From Pseudogracilibacillus sp037892545 (GTDB taxonomy: Bacteria > Bacillota > Bacilli > Bacillales > Amphibacillaceae): a DNA stretch of 64,000 nt. This document shows, in pieces, positions 26,049 to 34,607 of the stretch. Position 1 is the first letter of the stretch. The number at the start of each line of letters is the position of its first letter. A program made the translations under genes and the position numbers. The stretch lies in NCBI RefSeq assembly GCF_037892545.1, contig NZ_JBBKBG010000004.1, positions 78,169-142,168 of the forward strand, written 5' to 3'. The notes below the pieces were generated by a model that saw only the letters and a program-made list of their open reading frames with translations, ran no database searches and was not told the origin of the DNA.

Positions 26049-27020
26049 TTGTTAACGGGAGAAAAAATTTATAAAGCGTTAGAGCGTTTGAAGCCGATTG
26101 TACATTCGACGCCATTGATCACATCAGAGACGACGAATCAGATTGTCGGGAAAAAAGTGTATTTTAAAATGGAAAACCAACAGAAGACAGGTGCATTTAA
26201 ATTTAGGGGTGCTACATTTAAATTGATGCAATTAACAAATGAACAACTTGATAAAGGGGTAATTACAGCATCTGCTGGAAACCATGCACAAGGGGTTGCA
26301 TATGCATCAAGGAAGTTAGGGGTAAAAGCTACTATCTTTATGCCTGAAAAAACACCGCATAGTAAAGTGGAAGCAACACAAAATTACGGAGCGGAAGTAG
26401 TTTTAGTTGGAGGTTCTTTCCAAGAAGCATATGAAGCATCTATGATCCGTCAAAAAGAGACGGGGGCGACATATGTACATCCATTTGATGATTATGACAT
26501 TATGGCCGGTCAAGGAACAATTGCGATGGAAGCGTTAAGGCAGGAAGATCGAATTGATACGTTTATCGTCCCTATCGGTGGTGGTGGACTTATTAGCGGT
26601 ATGGCTGTTGCAGCGAAACATGTGAATAAAAACATTCGCATTATCGGTGTACAATCTGAAATGATCTGTCCAATGTATCATGACTTCCATCAAACGACAC
26701 CAAACTCACCTTATCGTGCTGATACAATTGCAGAAGGAATTGCCGTTAAAAAACCAGGTGACCTCACTTCTCCGCTTATTCATCAATATGTGGATGATAT
26801 TGTAACAGTGACAGAAGAAGAAATTGCAAGTGCGATTTTATATATGTTAGAAAGAAATAAAACATTAATGGAAGGTGCTGGTGCAGTAGCTCTAGCAGCA
26901 TTATTCGCGCATAAAGACTATATAAAGTCGAGACATTGCGGAATTGTTGTAAGTGGTGGGAACTTTGATATTGATAAGATTCCACTTATCCAGCAACTAG
27001 CAAATCAGCATATCGCATAA
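26049..27020 (+). CDS. ilvA: threonine dehydratase lacking regulatory domain
   Basis: PLP enzyme converting threonine to 2-oxobutyrate, feeding isoleucine synthesis. 323 residues: PLP lysine in KTGAFKFRGA, SAGNHAQGVAYA, and the phosphate loop GGGGLISG. It stops after the catalytic domain and has no C-terminal ACT-like domain, so it resembles the catabolic TdcB form although it closes the biosynthetic operon. Start is unclear: TTG 26049 is 18 bases from AGGGAG (26025-26030), whereas an in-frame ATT at 26040 is nine bases away and would add MGD. Serine could also be a substrate. Confidence 0.88.
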   Translation: MLTGEKIYKALERLKPIVHSTPLITSETTNQIVGKKVYFKMENQQKTGAFKFRGATFKLMQLTNEQLDKGVITASAGNHAQGVAYASRKLGVKATIFMPEKTPHSKVEATQNYGAEVVLVGGSFQEAYEASMIRQKETGATYVHPFDDYDIMAGQGTIAMEALRQEDRIDTFIVPIGGGGLISGMAVAAKHVNKNIRIIGVQSEMICPMYHDFHQTTPNSPYRADTIAEGIAVKKPGDLTSPLIHQYVDDIVTVTEEEIASAILYMLERNKTLMEGAGAVALAALFAHKDYIKSRHCGIVVSGGNFDIDKIPLIQQLANQHIA

Positions 27021-27041
27021 TAAAATTTGAATGATGGAACA

Positions 27042-27086
27042 ACACCCTTTCAGTTAGGATAAAATCTAACTGAAAGGGTGTTTTTA
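27042..27086 (+). terminator. terminator of the ilv-leu operon
   Basis: ACACCCTTTCAGTTAG (27042-27057) and CTAACTGAAAGGGTGT (27066-27081), a perfect 16-bp stem, followed by TTTT. Confidence 0.92.
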
Positions 27087-27793
27087 GGCTCTTTGTCAAA
27101 TGTTGTTGGTGGATCCATTAAAGTCATTTAATATTTTATTGTGTTCAGCCGATAAGAATAGCGGGAATATGTCACTTCGGAAATGTACTCCGCTTTCCGC
27201 GTGCGGCTGCTAAGCCAAGCTCAGGCTTCGCCTTCCCTTGTCTTATCTAGGCCTATCCTCACGCAGGAGTCTACGTACATTTCCTACGTTTTATTTGGCT
27301 GTTTACATGCTGGTTTCCTCTCCCTTTGTAACCTAAGCTGTAAGGGTGGATCTTTGTCATGATCCATTAAGGTCATCTAATATGTAATGGTGTGGAGCCA
27401 ATAAGAATAGCGGGAATATGTCACTTCGGAAATGTACTCCGCTTTCCGCGTGCGGCTGCTAAGCCAAGCTCAGGCTTTGCCTTCCCTTGTCTTATCTAGG
27501 CCTATCCTCACGCAGGAGTCTACGTACATTTCCTACGTTTTATTTGGCTGTTTACATGCTGGTTTCCTCCCCCTTTGTAGCCTAGCTGTAAGGGTGGATC
27601 TTTGTCATGATCCATTAAGGTCATCTAATATGTAATGGTGTGGAACCAATAAGAATAGCGGGAATATGTCACTTCGGAAATGTACTCCGCTTTCCGCGTG
27701 CGGCTGCTAAGCCAAGCTCAGGCTTCGCCTTCCCTTGTCTTATCTAGGCCTATCCTCACGCAGGAGTCTACGTACATTTCCTACGTTTTTATT
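27087..27793. repeat. three tandem copies of a ~249-bp repeat with palindromic core
   Basis: Nearly identical cores at 27179-27284, 27428-27533 and 27676-27781 (period 249 and 248 bp). Each 106-bp core starts GGAAATGTAC and ends GTACATTTCC (perfect 10-bp inverted ends), with nested ACTCC/GGAGT and GCGTG/CACGC arms, so it can fold as a long imperfect hairpin. Copies 2 and 3 also share the ~140-bp flank (from CTTTGTCATGATCC); the flank of copy 1 (from 27091) is more diverged. Similar 'CGCTTTCCGCG...CGCAGGAGTCTACG' repeats are, from memory, common between genes of Bacillaceae. No coding sequence is supported here. The remaining 27794-27980 shows nothing recognisable. Confidence 0.9.
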
Positions 27794-27982
27794 TTGTTGT
27801 TTATAAAACTTGCTACTCTAAGTAGAATCATTACCTTTTTAACACGATAGACTATACAATTGATTCTATTAGAAAAAGATAGAAGCTTCCTCTAGATTGG
27901 TTTTTGATGATGACGATAAATGTTAAAGGGAAAAATGATATTGGTATTATCTCTTTCAACGCCATTTATTGTACCGCTTTAT

Positions 27983-28021
27983 GGAAAAGAAAACAGGTAG
28001 AGGATTATTCCTCTACCTGTT
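27983..28021 (-). terminator. terminator of ltaS overlapping its last codons
   Basis: On the minus strand AACAGGTAGAGG (28021-28010) pairs with CCTCTACCTGTT (28003-27992) around AATAAT, followed by TTCTTTTCC. The first arm encodes the last residues and the loop contains the stop codon. Confidence 0.75.
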
Positions 28022-30038
28022 CTTCGTCTTCATTGGAATTTTTGTTTTCTGTAGTGTCTATATCAGTCTCTTCCTCCGTACCGAGCCATTTTTCTTTTAG
28101 CTCTTCCGGTACTGTAAACTGGTTAATGTCATAGAAATAATCATCAGTGTCTACCGGATTCCAATCATCTGTTGGTGAATAAAATCTCAATAAGTCTCCT
28201 TGTAACACTTTGTCAGACATTGCTAATTCATGTTCCACCTTTTCCTTTAATGCTTCCAGTTCTTCTGTCGGTTCAATCTCTTCTCCAGTATGGTTATCAT
28301 AAAAGACTCCTTTTACCATCGCATAATCTTCTGTAAAGAAGTCACCATTTCTAAATGGAACGAGATCATCATGTTCTTCAGAGAGTAAATCTGTACCAAA
28401 TAGAACATAATCTTTTGCATTTATCCCTAATAGGTGTAATAAAGTAGGCATTACATCTACTTGACCAGCATATTCAGAAACGGTACCTTGTCCTTCTACC
28501 CCAGGAACTTTTAATATGAATGGTACACGTTGTAATTCTGCATATTTATATGGTGTCATTTCTTCACCGAAGATTTCTGATAATGCCGCTGTATGATTTT
28601 CAGAAATACCATAGTGATCTCCGTATATCATAATAACAGAGTCGTCATATAGACCAGCCTCTTTTAAGTCATGTACAAATTGTTCTAATGATTCATCTAA
28701 ATAACGAGCTGTTTGGAAATATCGATCAACAGAACCATCATTCGTATCTGCTGGGTCAATTGTTGCATCTTCTTCATCAATTAAATACGGATGGTGATGT
28801 GTTAATGTCATAAAGTGTGCATAAAATGGTTCTTCCATTGCTTCGATAATAGGCATTGATTCTTTGAAGAAAGGCTTATCCTTTAGCCCGTATCCGATAA
28901 CTTGTTCTTCACTCATATCGTAAAAAGCTTCATCAAAGAAATAATCTACCCCTAACTCTTTATATATTTCATCACGGTTCCAGAAAGATTTACTATCTCC
29001 GTGTAGTACGGAGCTTTTATACCCTTGCTCTTGCCCTAAAATAGCTGGTAATGCTTGATACGTATTTTTACCTTTCGTAACGAAGGCACTACCTTGTGGT
29101 AAACCGTATAAAGAGTTATCCATAATTAATTCAGCATCTGCTGTTTTACCTTGCTCTGTTTGGTGGAAGAAGTTTTCGAAATACGTATAGTCTTCCTTGT
29201 CATCATTTACTAATGAGTTAATGAAAGGTGTTACTTCCTCCCCATTCACTTCCATATTGATTAAAAACGAATGGAATGATTCTAAGTGAATTTTAATTAT
29301 ATTTTTACCTTCTGCAATTCCGAATAATTCTTCGTTTGGTTCTGCATATTTATTGTTTGTATAATTTTGTACCTCTGTAATATCATTACTATCTGCTAAC
29401 ACACGTTCCGTAGAGGATTTTACATTTTGGATTGCATCATAAATCGTAAAGTTATATGCACCTAAATATTTAACGATATAGTTTCTATCGAAAGTTCTTT
29501 TTAGTAATTGTGGACGATCTACTTCTGCTAATGCTAAGTTGATAGAGAACACAACAAGTCCAGTAGCGATAATAATCGCAGGACGTTTTAATTGCATACG
29601 TTCGCTAGACCAAATTTGACGACTTGATCGAAACAATACAATTAAGATGATAATGTCTAACGCATAAAATAAGTCTGTCCATTGCATTAAGTTAACAATA
29701 CTGCTTCCTAAGCTTCCAAAATTACTAGTTTGAGTTAATACAGGCAATGTAATAAAATCAGAGTTAAATCGATAAAATACGACATTTGCATACAATAGTA
29801 AACTCATAAAACTATGAATGATAATGATAAACCCACCGACTCTACGTCCTTTCGCAAATAAAGCAATACCTAAAAAGACTAGTGTCGAACTTATTGGGTT
29901 AATCAATAACAGAAAATGTTGCATTGTATTTTGTACGTCTAAATTAAATTCTGTTAAATAAGCAATATATGATTTAATCCAGATGAATACTGCTGCAATT
30001 GTAAAAAATCCCATTTTAGAAGAAATAAAATTCTTCAT
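28005..30038 (-). CDS. ltaS: lipoteichoic acid synthase family protein (LtaS-type)
   Basis: Polymerises glycerol phosphate from phosphatidylglycerol on the outer face of the membrane. 677 residues: about five N-terminal membrane segments (residues 10-175), a linker, then an extracellular sulfatase-fold domain. Key residues match S. aureus LtaS: E253 (HLESFHSF), nucleophile T299 in QGKTADAE, D474-H475 in IYGDHYGISENH. An acidic C-terminal tail (EETDIDTTENKNSNEDEEQVEE region) is unusual. B. subtilis has four paralogues (LtaS, YfnI, YqgS, YvgJ); which one this equals is not certain. Transcribed alone from the minus strand with its own terminator. Confidence 0.93.
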   Translation of the reverse strand: MKNFISSKMGFFTIAAVFIWIKSYIAYLTEFNLDVQNTMQHFLLLINPISSTLVFLGIALFAKGRRVGGFIIIIHSFMSLLLYANVVFYRFNSDFITLPVLTQTSNFGSLGSSIVNLMQWTDLFYALDIIILIVLFRSSRQIWSSERMQLKRPAIIIATGLVVFSINLALAEVDRPQLLKRTFDRNYIVKYLGAYNFTIYDAIQNVKSSTERVLADSNDITEVQNYTNNKYAEPNEELFGIAEGKNIIKIHLESFHSFLINMEVNGEEVTPFINSLVNDDKEDYTYFENFFHQTEQGKTADAELIMDNSLYGLPQGSAFVTKGKNTYQALPAILGQEQGYKSSVLHGDSKSFWNRDEIYKELGVDYFFDEAFYDMSEEQVIGYGLKDKPFFKESMPIIEAMEEPFYAHFMTLTHHHPYLIDEEDATIDPADTNDGSVDRYFQTARYLDESLEQFVHDLKEAGLYDDSVIMIYGDHYGISENHTAALSEIFGEEMTPYKYAELQRVPFILKVPGVEGQGTVSEYAGQVDVMPTLLHLLGINAKDYVLFGTDLLSEEHDDLVPFRNGDFFTEDYAMVKGVFYDNHTGEEIEPTEELEALKEKVEHELAMSDKVLQGDLLRFYSPTDDWNPVDTDDYFYDINQFTVPEELKEKWLGTEEETDIDTTENKNSNEDEEQVEE

Positions 30039-30153
30039 CCTTTTTCACCTCAAATTTTACAATTCTTTTATAGTGATTCCTTGGGCAAATAACAATATTA
30101 CTACAATATTTCTATAAAATCAAGTTGTAAATTAATATTATGCCAGAATTTAC

Positions 30154-30289
30154 ATAAAATGAACAGGGATGAAAGAACGATTTATATAAAATTTTTTATA
30201 CTAGATCATTAATTTACAATTTATTATAAATGCTAGATAAATAGTTTACAAATAATCTGAATATTTGCTTAAGGTATTGTTCATTTTAT
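30154..30289. promoter_or_regulatory. distant 12-bp inverted repeat upstream of the NCS2 permease
   Basis: ATAAAATGAACA (30154-30165) and TGTTCATTTTAT (30278-30289) are perfect inverted copies 112 bp apart in the AT-rich region between ltaS and the permease gene. The TGAAC core is one base off the PurBox CGAAC core. Could be two half-sites of one regulator; no clear promoter was defined. Confidence 0.4.
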
Positions 30290-30335
30290 GTTAAAATGGA
30301 AAGCATTACTTCGTTAAAAGAAAGAGGGAGTATAT

Positions 30336-31652
30336 ATGCAAGGATTAAAGGATACAAAGAATTGGATTGCTGGTATACAGTGGTTCTTTTTTATTTTTGC
30401 CAACATCGTGATCATTCCAATTACAGTGGGGGAAGCATTTGGAATGACGCAAGCGGAGATCGTTCCTTTATTACAGTTTTCATTTATTATTACTGGGCTC
30501 GCTTGTTTAGGACAAGTTTTTTTCGGTCATGGACGTCCGATTTTAGAGGGGCAATCTGGTTTATGGTGGGGAATTTTCTTAACCCTTGTTGCAACCGCCT
30601 CTGCCCAAGGAATGCCATTACATGTGTTAGGTGGTAGTCTTGCAATCGGCGTCATCATTTCAGGGGTCATTACGATTTTAATTGGTCTATTAGGCATAGG
30701 ACCTTACATAGCCAAACTATTTAATCCAGGTGTGATGGGTGTATTTATGCTCTTGTTAGGTATTACACTCATACAAATATTTTTAAAAGGGATGCTCGGA
30801 ATTCCGTTCGGTCAAGCTGCAGAAACAGCGGCAATTAATCTACCAGTAGCGGGATTAGCCATATTCATCGCATTACTCGTTATCATCATCAGCATTAAGT
30901 CACCAGCGAATGTTCGAAGTTATGCGCTGTTAATCGGGATTATTATTGGTTGGATTTTATATGTCATTTTTTTCGGATCGCCATCAGCTGCAACATCAGA
31001 AAATGTAAGCGCTATTCCCCTATTTCCTTTTGGGAAAATGACATGGGATACGGGCGTCGTTTTAACAGCCGTTTTAGCAGGACTGTTGAATACATCGAAT
31101 ACGTTCGGTGCTTTAAAAGGAACAGATGAAATGTTTCAACAAACGACAACGAACGAAGATTATCGTAAATCATTCACAGTAACAGGAGTTGCGACAGTTG
31201 GTGCAGGTTTTTTTGGTCTCGTACCATATGCACCTTTCGTATCATCTATTGGTTTTTTAAAACAGACGAATATATATGATAAGGTACCATTTATTATTGG
31301 TGGTTTTCTATTTTTCCTTATGGGTATTATTCCACCAATTGGGACATTTTTCTCTACATTGCCTTTAAGTATCGGTAGTGCGGTCTTGTTCGTTGCTTAT
31401 TTACAATTGTTTAATTCATCTATTGATTTCTTTAAAGGAATGTCGTTTAATACATTAAATGTATATCGTTCGGCTATCCCACTATTTGCTGGAGTCGTTA
31501 TAATGACATTTCCGGCATCTTATTTTGAATCCATTCCAGCGTTTATTCGTCCGTTTATGAGTAATGGATTGTTAGTTGGAATCATTATTGCCTTAATATT
31601 AGAAAATATGATGGATTGGGACCGTGTAGGTAAAACATACGAAAAATCTTAA
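30336..31652 (+). CDS. NCS2 family purine/pyrimidine permease
   Basis: Membrane symporter of the nucleobase-cation symporter-2 family (uracil, xanthine, uric acid or related base). 438 residues with 12 or more membrane segments; the TM3-like GRPILEGQSGLWWG and the later NTSNTFGALKGTDEMF and VATVGAGFFGLVPYAPF segments place it in NCS2. ATG 30336 follows GAAAGAGGGAG. It stands alone between its own terminator and divergent ltaS. The exact substrate cannot be read from sequence. Confidence 0.85.
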   Translation: MQGLKDTKNWIAGIQWFFFIFANIVIIPITVGEAFGMTQAEIVPLLQFSFIITGLACLGQVFFGHGRPILEGQSGLWWGIFLTLVATASAQGMPLHVLGGSLAIGVIISGVITILIGLLGIGPYIAKLFNPGVMGVFMLLLGITLIQIFLKGMLGIPFGQAAETAAINLPVAGLAIFIALLVIIISIKSPANVRSYALLIGIIIGWILYVIFFGSPSAATSENVSAIPLFPFGKMTWDTGVVLTAVLAGLLNTSNTFGALKGTDEMFQQTTTNEDYRKSFTVTGVATVGAGFFGLVPYAPFVSSIGFLKQTNIYDKVPFIIGGFLFFLMGIIPPIGTFFSTLPLSIGSAVLFVAYLQLFNSSIDFFKGMSFNTLNVYRSAIPLFAGVVIMTFPASYFESIPAFIRPFMSNGLLVGIIIALILENMMDWDRVGKTYEKS

Positions 31653-31654
31653 GA

Positions 31655-31697
31655 AAAAGCTTGTATGCTTCTTTTTACAGCATACAAGCTTTTTTAT
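31655..31697 (+). terminator. terminator of permease gene (bidirectional toward exoA)
   Basis: AAAAGCTTGTATGCT (31655-31669) and AGCATACAAGCTTTT (31679-31693), perfect 15-bp stem with T/A runs on both sides. Confidence 0.87.
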
Positions 31698-31738
31698 GAT
31701 GATGCTAGAATCAAAGTATGTATATGGACATTTAAACT

Positions 31739-32494
31739 TTATAATGCAATTTCTAACCCAATCGGACAATGGTCACTTCCAAAAATATGTGGATATGTTG
31801 TTGCAGTAAGCAATTTTTCTTCCAATCTACTAGAGGTTAAAAAATAATCGATTCTCCACCCAATATTTCGTTCTCGAACAGTTTTCATATAACTCCACCA
31901 CGTATACAGCCCATCTGTGTCAGGCTCGAAGTAGCGCAATGTATCGATAAATCCAGCTTCTAATAAACGAGAAAACTTCTCTCTTTCTTCTATTGTAAAA
32001 CCGGAATTTCCTTCATTTGCCTTATCGTTGCGCAAATCAATCGGTTGATGTGCCACATTTAAATCACCACATATGATGACAGGCTTCTTTTCGTCTAATG
32101 TCAATATATGCGTATAAAACGCATCTTCCCATTGTAAGCGAACATCTAATTTTGCTAATGTACGTTGTGAATTCGGGGTATAAACAGTGACGACGTAATA
32201 GTCTTCATATTCTAGCGTAATGATTCTCCCTTCTTTTTGTTCATTTTCGCCATTTAACCCGTATTGTACGGATAAGGGAGAATGCTTTGTGAATAAGGCA
32301 ACACCAGCATATCCTTTACGTTCGGCATAATTTCAATAGGATTCATACCCATGAAAATCCAAATCTATTTGTCCTTCTTGTAACTTAATTTCCTGCACAG
32401 CAAAAAAGTCTGCATCGATTTCTTCAAAGAAGTCGACAAACCCTTTTCTTACAGCGGCACGTAGTCCGTTGACATTCCATGATATAAACTTCAT
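31739..32494 (-). pseudogene. exoA: exodeoxyribonuclease III (ExoA) interrupted by one stop codon
   Basis: Base-excision-repair AP endonuclease/3'-5' exonuclease family. Reading from ATG at 32494 (AAGGAG before it) gives MKFISWNVNGLRAAV, catalytic Glu in AVQEIKLQEGQ, YTPNSQR, GDLNVAH and the final GSDHCPIGLEI, i.e. a complete 251-residue enzyme, except that codon 54 is TGA (32335-32333) where homologues have Trp (YWNYAE). One G-to-A change explains it and there is no frameshift. A 121-residue C-terminal frame (from 32104) remains open but lacks the N-terminal catalytic part. Sequencing error, recent pseudogene or read-through are all possible. Confidence 0.85.
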
Positions 32495-32550
32495 TGTAAT
32501 CTCCTTTATGAGTAGTATCTGAGCATATTATAACATGTTAGAAATAAATA

Positions 32551-32686
32551 TTGACATCTATACTGTATTACCTCTATAATACACATAGCGTATTAATCGA
32601 ATAGTACACGTATATTCTTGGGCAAAGTGTATGAGTCGGTTCATACACTAATTTTTTATGTTTGCTGTATGAAGAGCTTCATACAG
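32551..32686 (+). promoter_or_regulatory. promoter and three TGTAT(G/T)A-N6-T(C/A)ATACA operators of gntR-ABC operon
   Basis: TTGACA (32551-32556), 18-bp spacer, TATAAT (32575-32580). Three palindromes of the same design are present: O1 TGTATTA-N6-TAATACA at 32564-32583 covering the -10 box; O2 TGTATGA-N6-TCATACA at 32628-32647; O3 TGTATGA-N6-TCATACA at 32666-32685 just before the ribosome site. O2 extends to GTGTATGA/TCATACAC and is followed by TAATTTTTT, so it could also act as a small RNA terminator. Likely targets of the GntR protein encoded next. Confidence 0.8.
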
Positions 32687-32698
32687 TAGGAAGAAGGG

Positions 32699-33085
32699 GT
32701 GAGTATATTGCGTATGGAATTAAATAGTCGTGAACCAGTTTACATACAAGTGATTCGTTATTTTAAAGAAAGAATTGCAAGTGGCGTATTAGAGCCTGGA
32801 ACGGAAATACCTTCCAGAAGAGAGTTAGCAAATACATTAAAAATAAATCCGAATACGGTGCAACGTGCATATAAAGAGATGGAGGAGTTGGGATTGATCC
32901 ATACAGAGGGGAATTTACCGAGTAAAGTGACGACGAATGAAACAATCATTCAAGAAGTAAAAGATGCATTGTTACAAGATGCAATCATTTCATTTGTGTC
33001 GACTATCGAAACATTACAAATACCATTAAATGAGGTTATTCCTATGTTAGAAACGCATTATGAAGGGGGCGAAAAAGATGATTGA
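32699..33085 (+). CDS. GntR family regulator, YtrA subfamily
   Basis: DNA-binding repressor. 128 residues: winged-helix GntR domain (PVYIQVIRYFKERIASGVLEPGTEIPSRRELA, NPNTVQRAYKEMEELGLIHTEG) and a short C-terminal helical dimerisation tail, as in the YtrA subfamily that controls adjacent ABC transporters. Start may be GTG 32699 or TTG 32708; AAGGGG at 32694-32699 fits TTG better. It overlaps the ATPase gene by eight bases. Three palindromes around its promoter suggest autoregulation. Confidence 0.9.
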   Translation: MSILRMELNSREPVYIQVIRYFKERIASGVLEPGTEIPSRRELANTLKINPNTVQRAYKEMEELGLIHTEGNLPSKVTTNETIIQEVKDALLQDAIISFVSTIETLQIPLNEVIPMLETHYEGGEKDD

Positions 33086-33767
33086 AGTGAAAAACATAAA
33101 AAAGTCGTACGGAAAAAAACAAGTATTAAACGGGGTTAGTTTTACGGCGGATAAGGGAGAAATTACTTGTTTAGTCGGAATTAATGGATCGGGAAAAACG
33201 ACGATTTTAAACGCTATCATGAACTTAACACCGATAAAAAGTGGAGAAATTTTAATCGATGGAGCGGAATTAACGAAAAAAACGTATGAAAAAATTGCCT
33301 ATATTCCAGATACGATTACGATGTTATCGTCGATGCGTATAGAAGATGCTTTTCTTTTTATGCAAGATTATTATACTGCGTGGAATGAAAAACGTGCGGA
33401 AGACTTACTGACATTTTTTAAGTTAACGAAAGATGAAAAAATTCAACATTTATCAAAAGGAAATAAAGCAAAAGTAAATATGATTTTAGGGTTAGCTTTA
33501 GATGTGGATTACATATTAATGGATGAACCGTTTTCCGGAATAGATATTTTTAGTAGAGAACAAATTGCAGACGTATTTACAAGCCATTTAATTGAAGACC
33601 GTGGTGTTATTATTACGACACATGAAATCCAAGATATTGAACATTTAATTGATCAAGTTGTCTTATTAGATGATGGGATAGTGGTGAAGCAATTTAATGC
33701 TGAAACAGTCCGAGAAGAAGAAGGGAAGTCTATTATTGATGTGATGAGGGAGGTTTATCGTCCATGA
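33078..33767 (+). CDS. ABC transporter ATP-binding protein (YtrB/BcrA-like)
   Basis: ATPase of an exporter-type ABC system. 229 residues: Walker A GINGSGKTT, Walker B YILMDEPFSGID, H-loop ITTHEIQDIEH. The signature motif reads LSKGNKAKV in place of LSGGQ, as is common in the YtrB/BcrA group. ATG 33078 is preferred (AAGGGGG upstream); the in-frame ATG at 33060 overlaps the ribosome site. Overlaps both neighbours by a few bases, indicating tight coupling. Substrate unknown; relatives handle peptide antibiotics or lipids. Confidence 0.9.
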   Translation: MIEVKNIKKSYGKKQVLNGVSFTADKGEITCLVGINGSGKTTILNAIMNLTPIKSGEILIDGAELTKKTYEKIAYIPDTITMLSSMRIEDAFLFMQDYYTAWNEKRAEDLLTFFKLTKDEKIQHLSKGNKAKVNMILGLALDVDYILMDEPFSGIDIFSREQIADVFTSHLIEDRGVIITTHEIQDIEHLIDQVVLLDDGIVVKQFNAETVREEEGKSIIDVMREVYRP

Positions 33768-34594
33768 AATCATTTTTAAAACTATTAAACTTTGAATTTA
33801 ATCGTTTTTTTAAATTATATATCGGTATATTTGTATGTATGTTCATTTTCCAAATTGGAGGAACGATTGTTTCATCTTTATTGTATAAAAAACAAATTAA
33901 TAAATTGGTGAATCAAGGTGCTGGACAAAATACGATTACGGAACAACTGGAACCGTTCGGTTTATTGGATGTGACATATAGTTTATATTTTTTAGGGCCA
34001 TTATTCATTGGATTAATTAGTATTTTATTTTATACATTTTTTATTTGGTACCGTGATTGGATTGGAAAAAATACTTTTATTTATCGTCTGCTCACCTTAC
34101 CAACTTCGAGAATGAATGTCTTTTATGCAAAATTAGCAACTATTTTTATAACGGGTTTAGGGTTAATGGCGTTTCAGTTATTTTTAATGGCTATTCAATC
34201 AAAAGTTATTGCCTTTATTATTCCGAAGGTATATCGTTCGGACCTTGATCTGATGTCGGTTGTATATCATTTAGACATTACTTATATGTTATTACCGACA
34301 GATGTTACGGAATTTATCTTTTATCAGTATATCGGTATAGTTGTAACGGTTGTATTTTTTACGAGTATTTTAATCGAGAGAAGTTATCGAATGATTGGGA
34401 ATGTGTATGCTCTTTTAAATATTGGTATCGCATGTTTGATTATGCTAGCTCCATTATGGAGTGCCACTTTTTTTGGATATAATTATTTGTATGGAAAAGA
34501 AGTTATCCTACTCGTCCTACTTTCGAGTAGTATCGTCTTAATATTATCACTCGTATTCAGTCATTATTTAATAAATAAAAAAGTAACGGTATAA
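33764..34594 (+). CDS. ABC transporter membrane protein
   Basis: Partner permease of the preceding ATPase. 276 residues, about six membrane segments (around 16-38, 62-90, 120-145, 185-205, 215-235, 240-265), ending in a Lys-rich tail (INKKVTV). No sequence motif identifies a substrate. Starts four bases before the ATPase stop (ATGA overlap). Confidence 0.85.
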   Translation: MKSFLKLLNFEFNRFFKLYIGIFVCMFIFQIGGTIVSSLLYKKQINKLVNQGAGQNTITEQLEPFGLLDVTYSLYFLGPLFIGLISILFYTFFIWYRDWIGKNTFIYRLLTLPTSRMNVFYAKLATIFITGLGLMAFQLFLMAIQSKVIAFIIPKVYRSDLDLMSVVYHLDITYMLLPTDVTEFIFYQYIGIVVTVVFFTSILIERSYRMIGNVYALLNIGIACLIMLAPLWSATFFGYNYLYGKEVILLVLLSSSIVLILSLVFSHYLINKKVTV

Positions 34595-34607
34595 GGGGGG
34601 CAATATC

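Noticed and set aside
27432..27635. 67-codon open frame inside the second tandem repeat
   Set aside because: It lies entirely within the repeated non-coding palindromic element, has no ribosome site, and reads as low-complexity basic/hydrophobic sequence.
27087..27793. Possible CRISPR array
   Set aside because: The repeat unit is about 249 bp with a 106-bp core and the 'spacers' are also repeated; no cas genes are near.
31739..32104. 121-residue protein starting inside exoA as an independent gene
   Set aside because: It is the C-terminal half of ExoA in the same frame as the upstream conserved part; better described as a gene interrupted by a stop codon.
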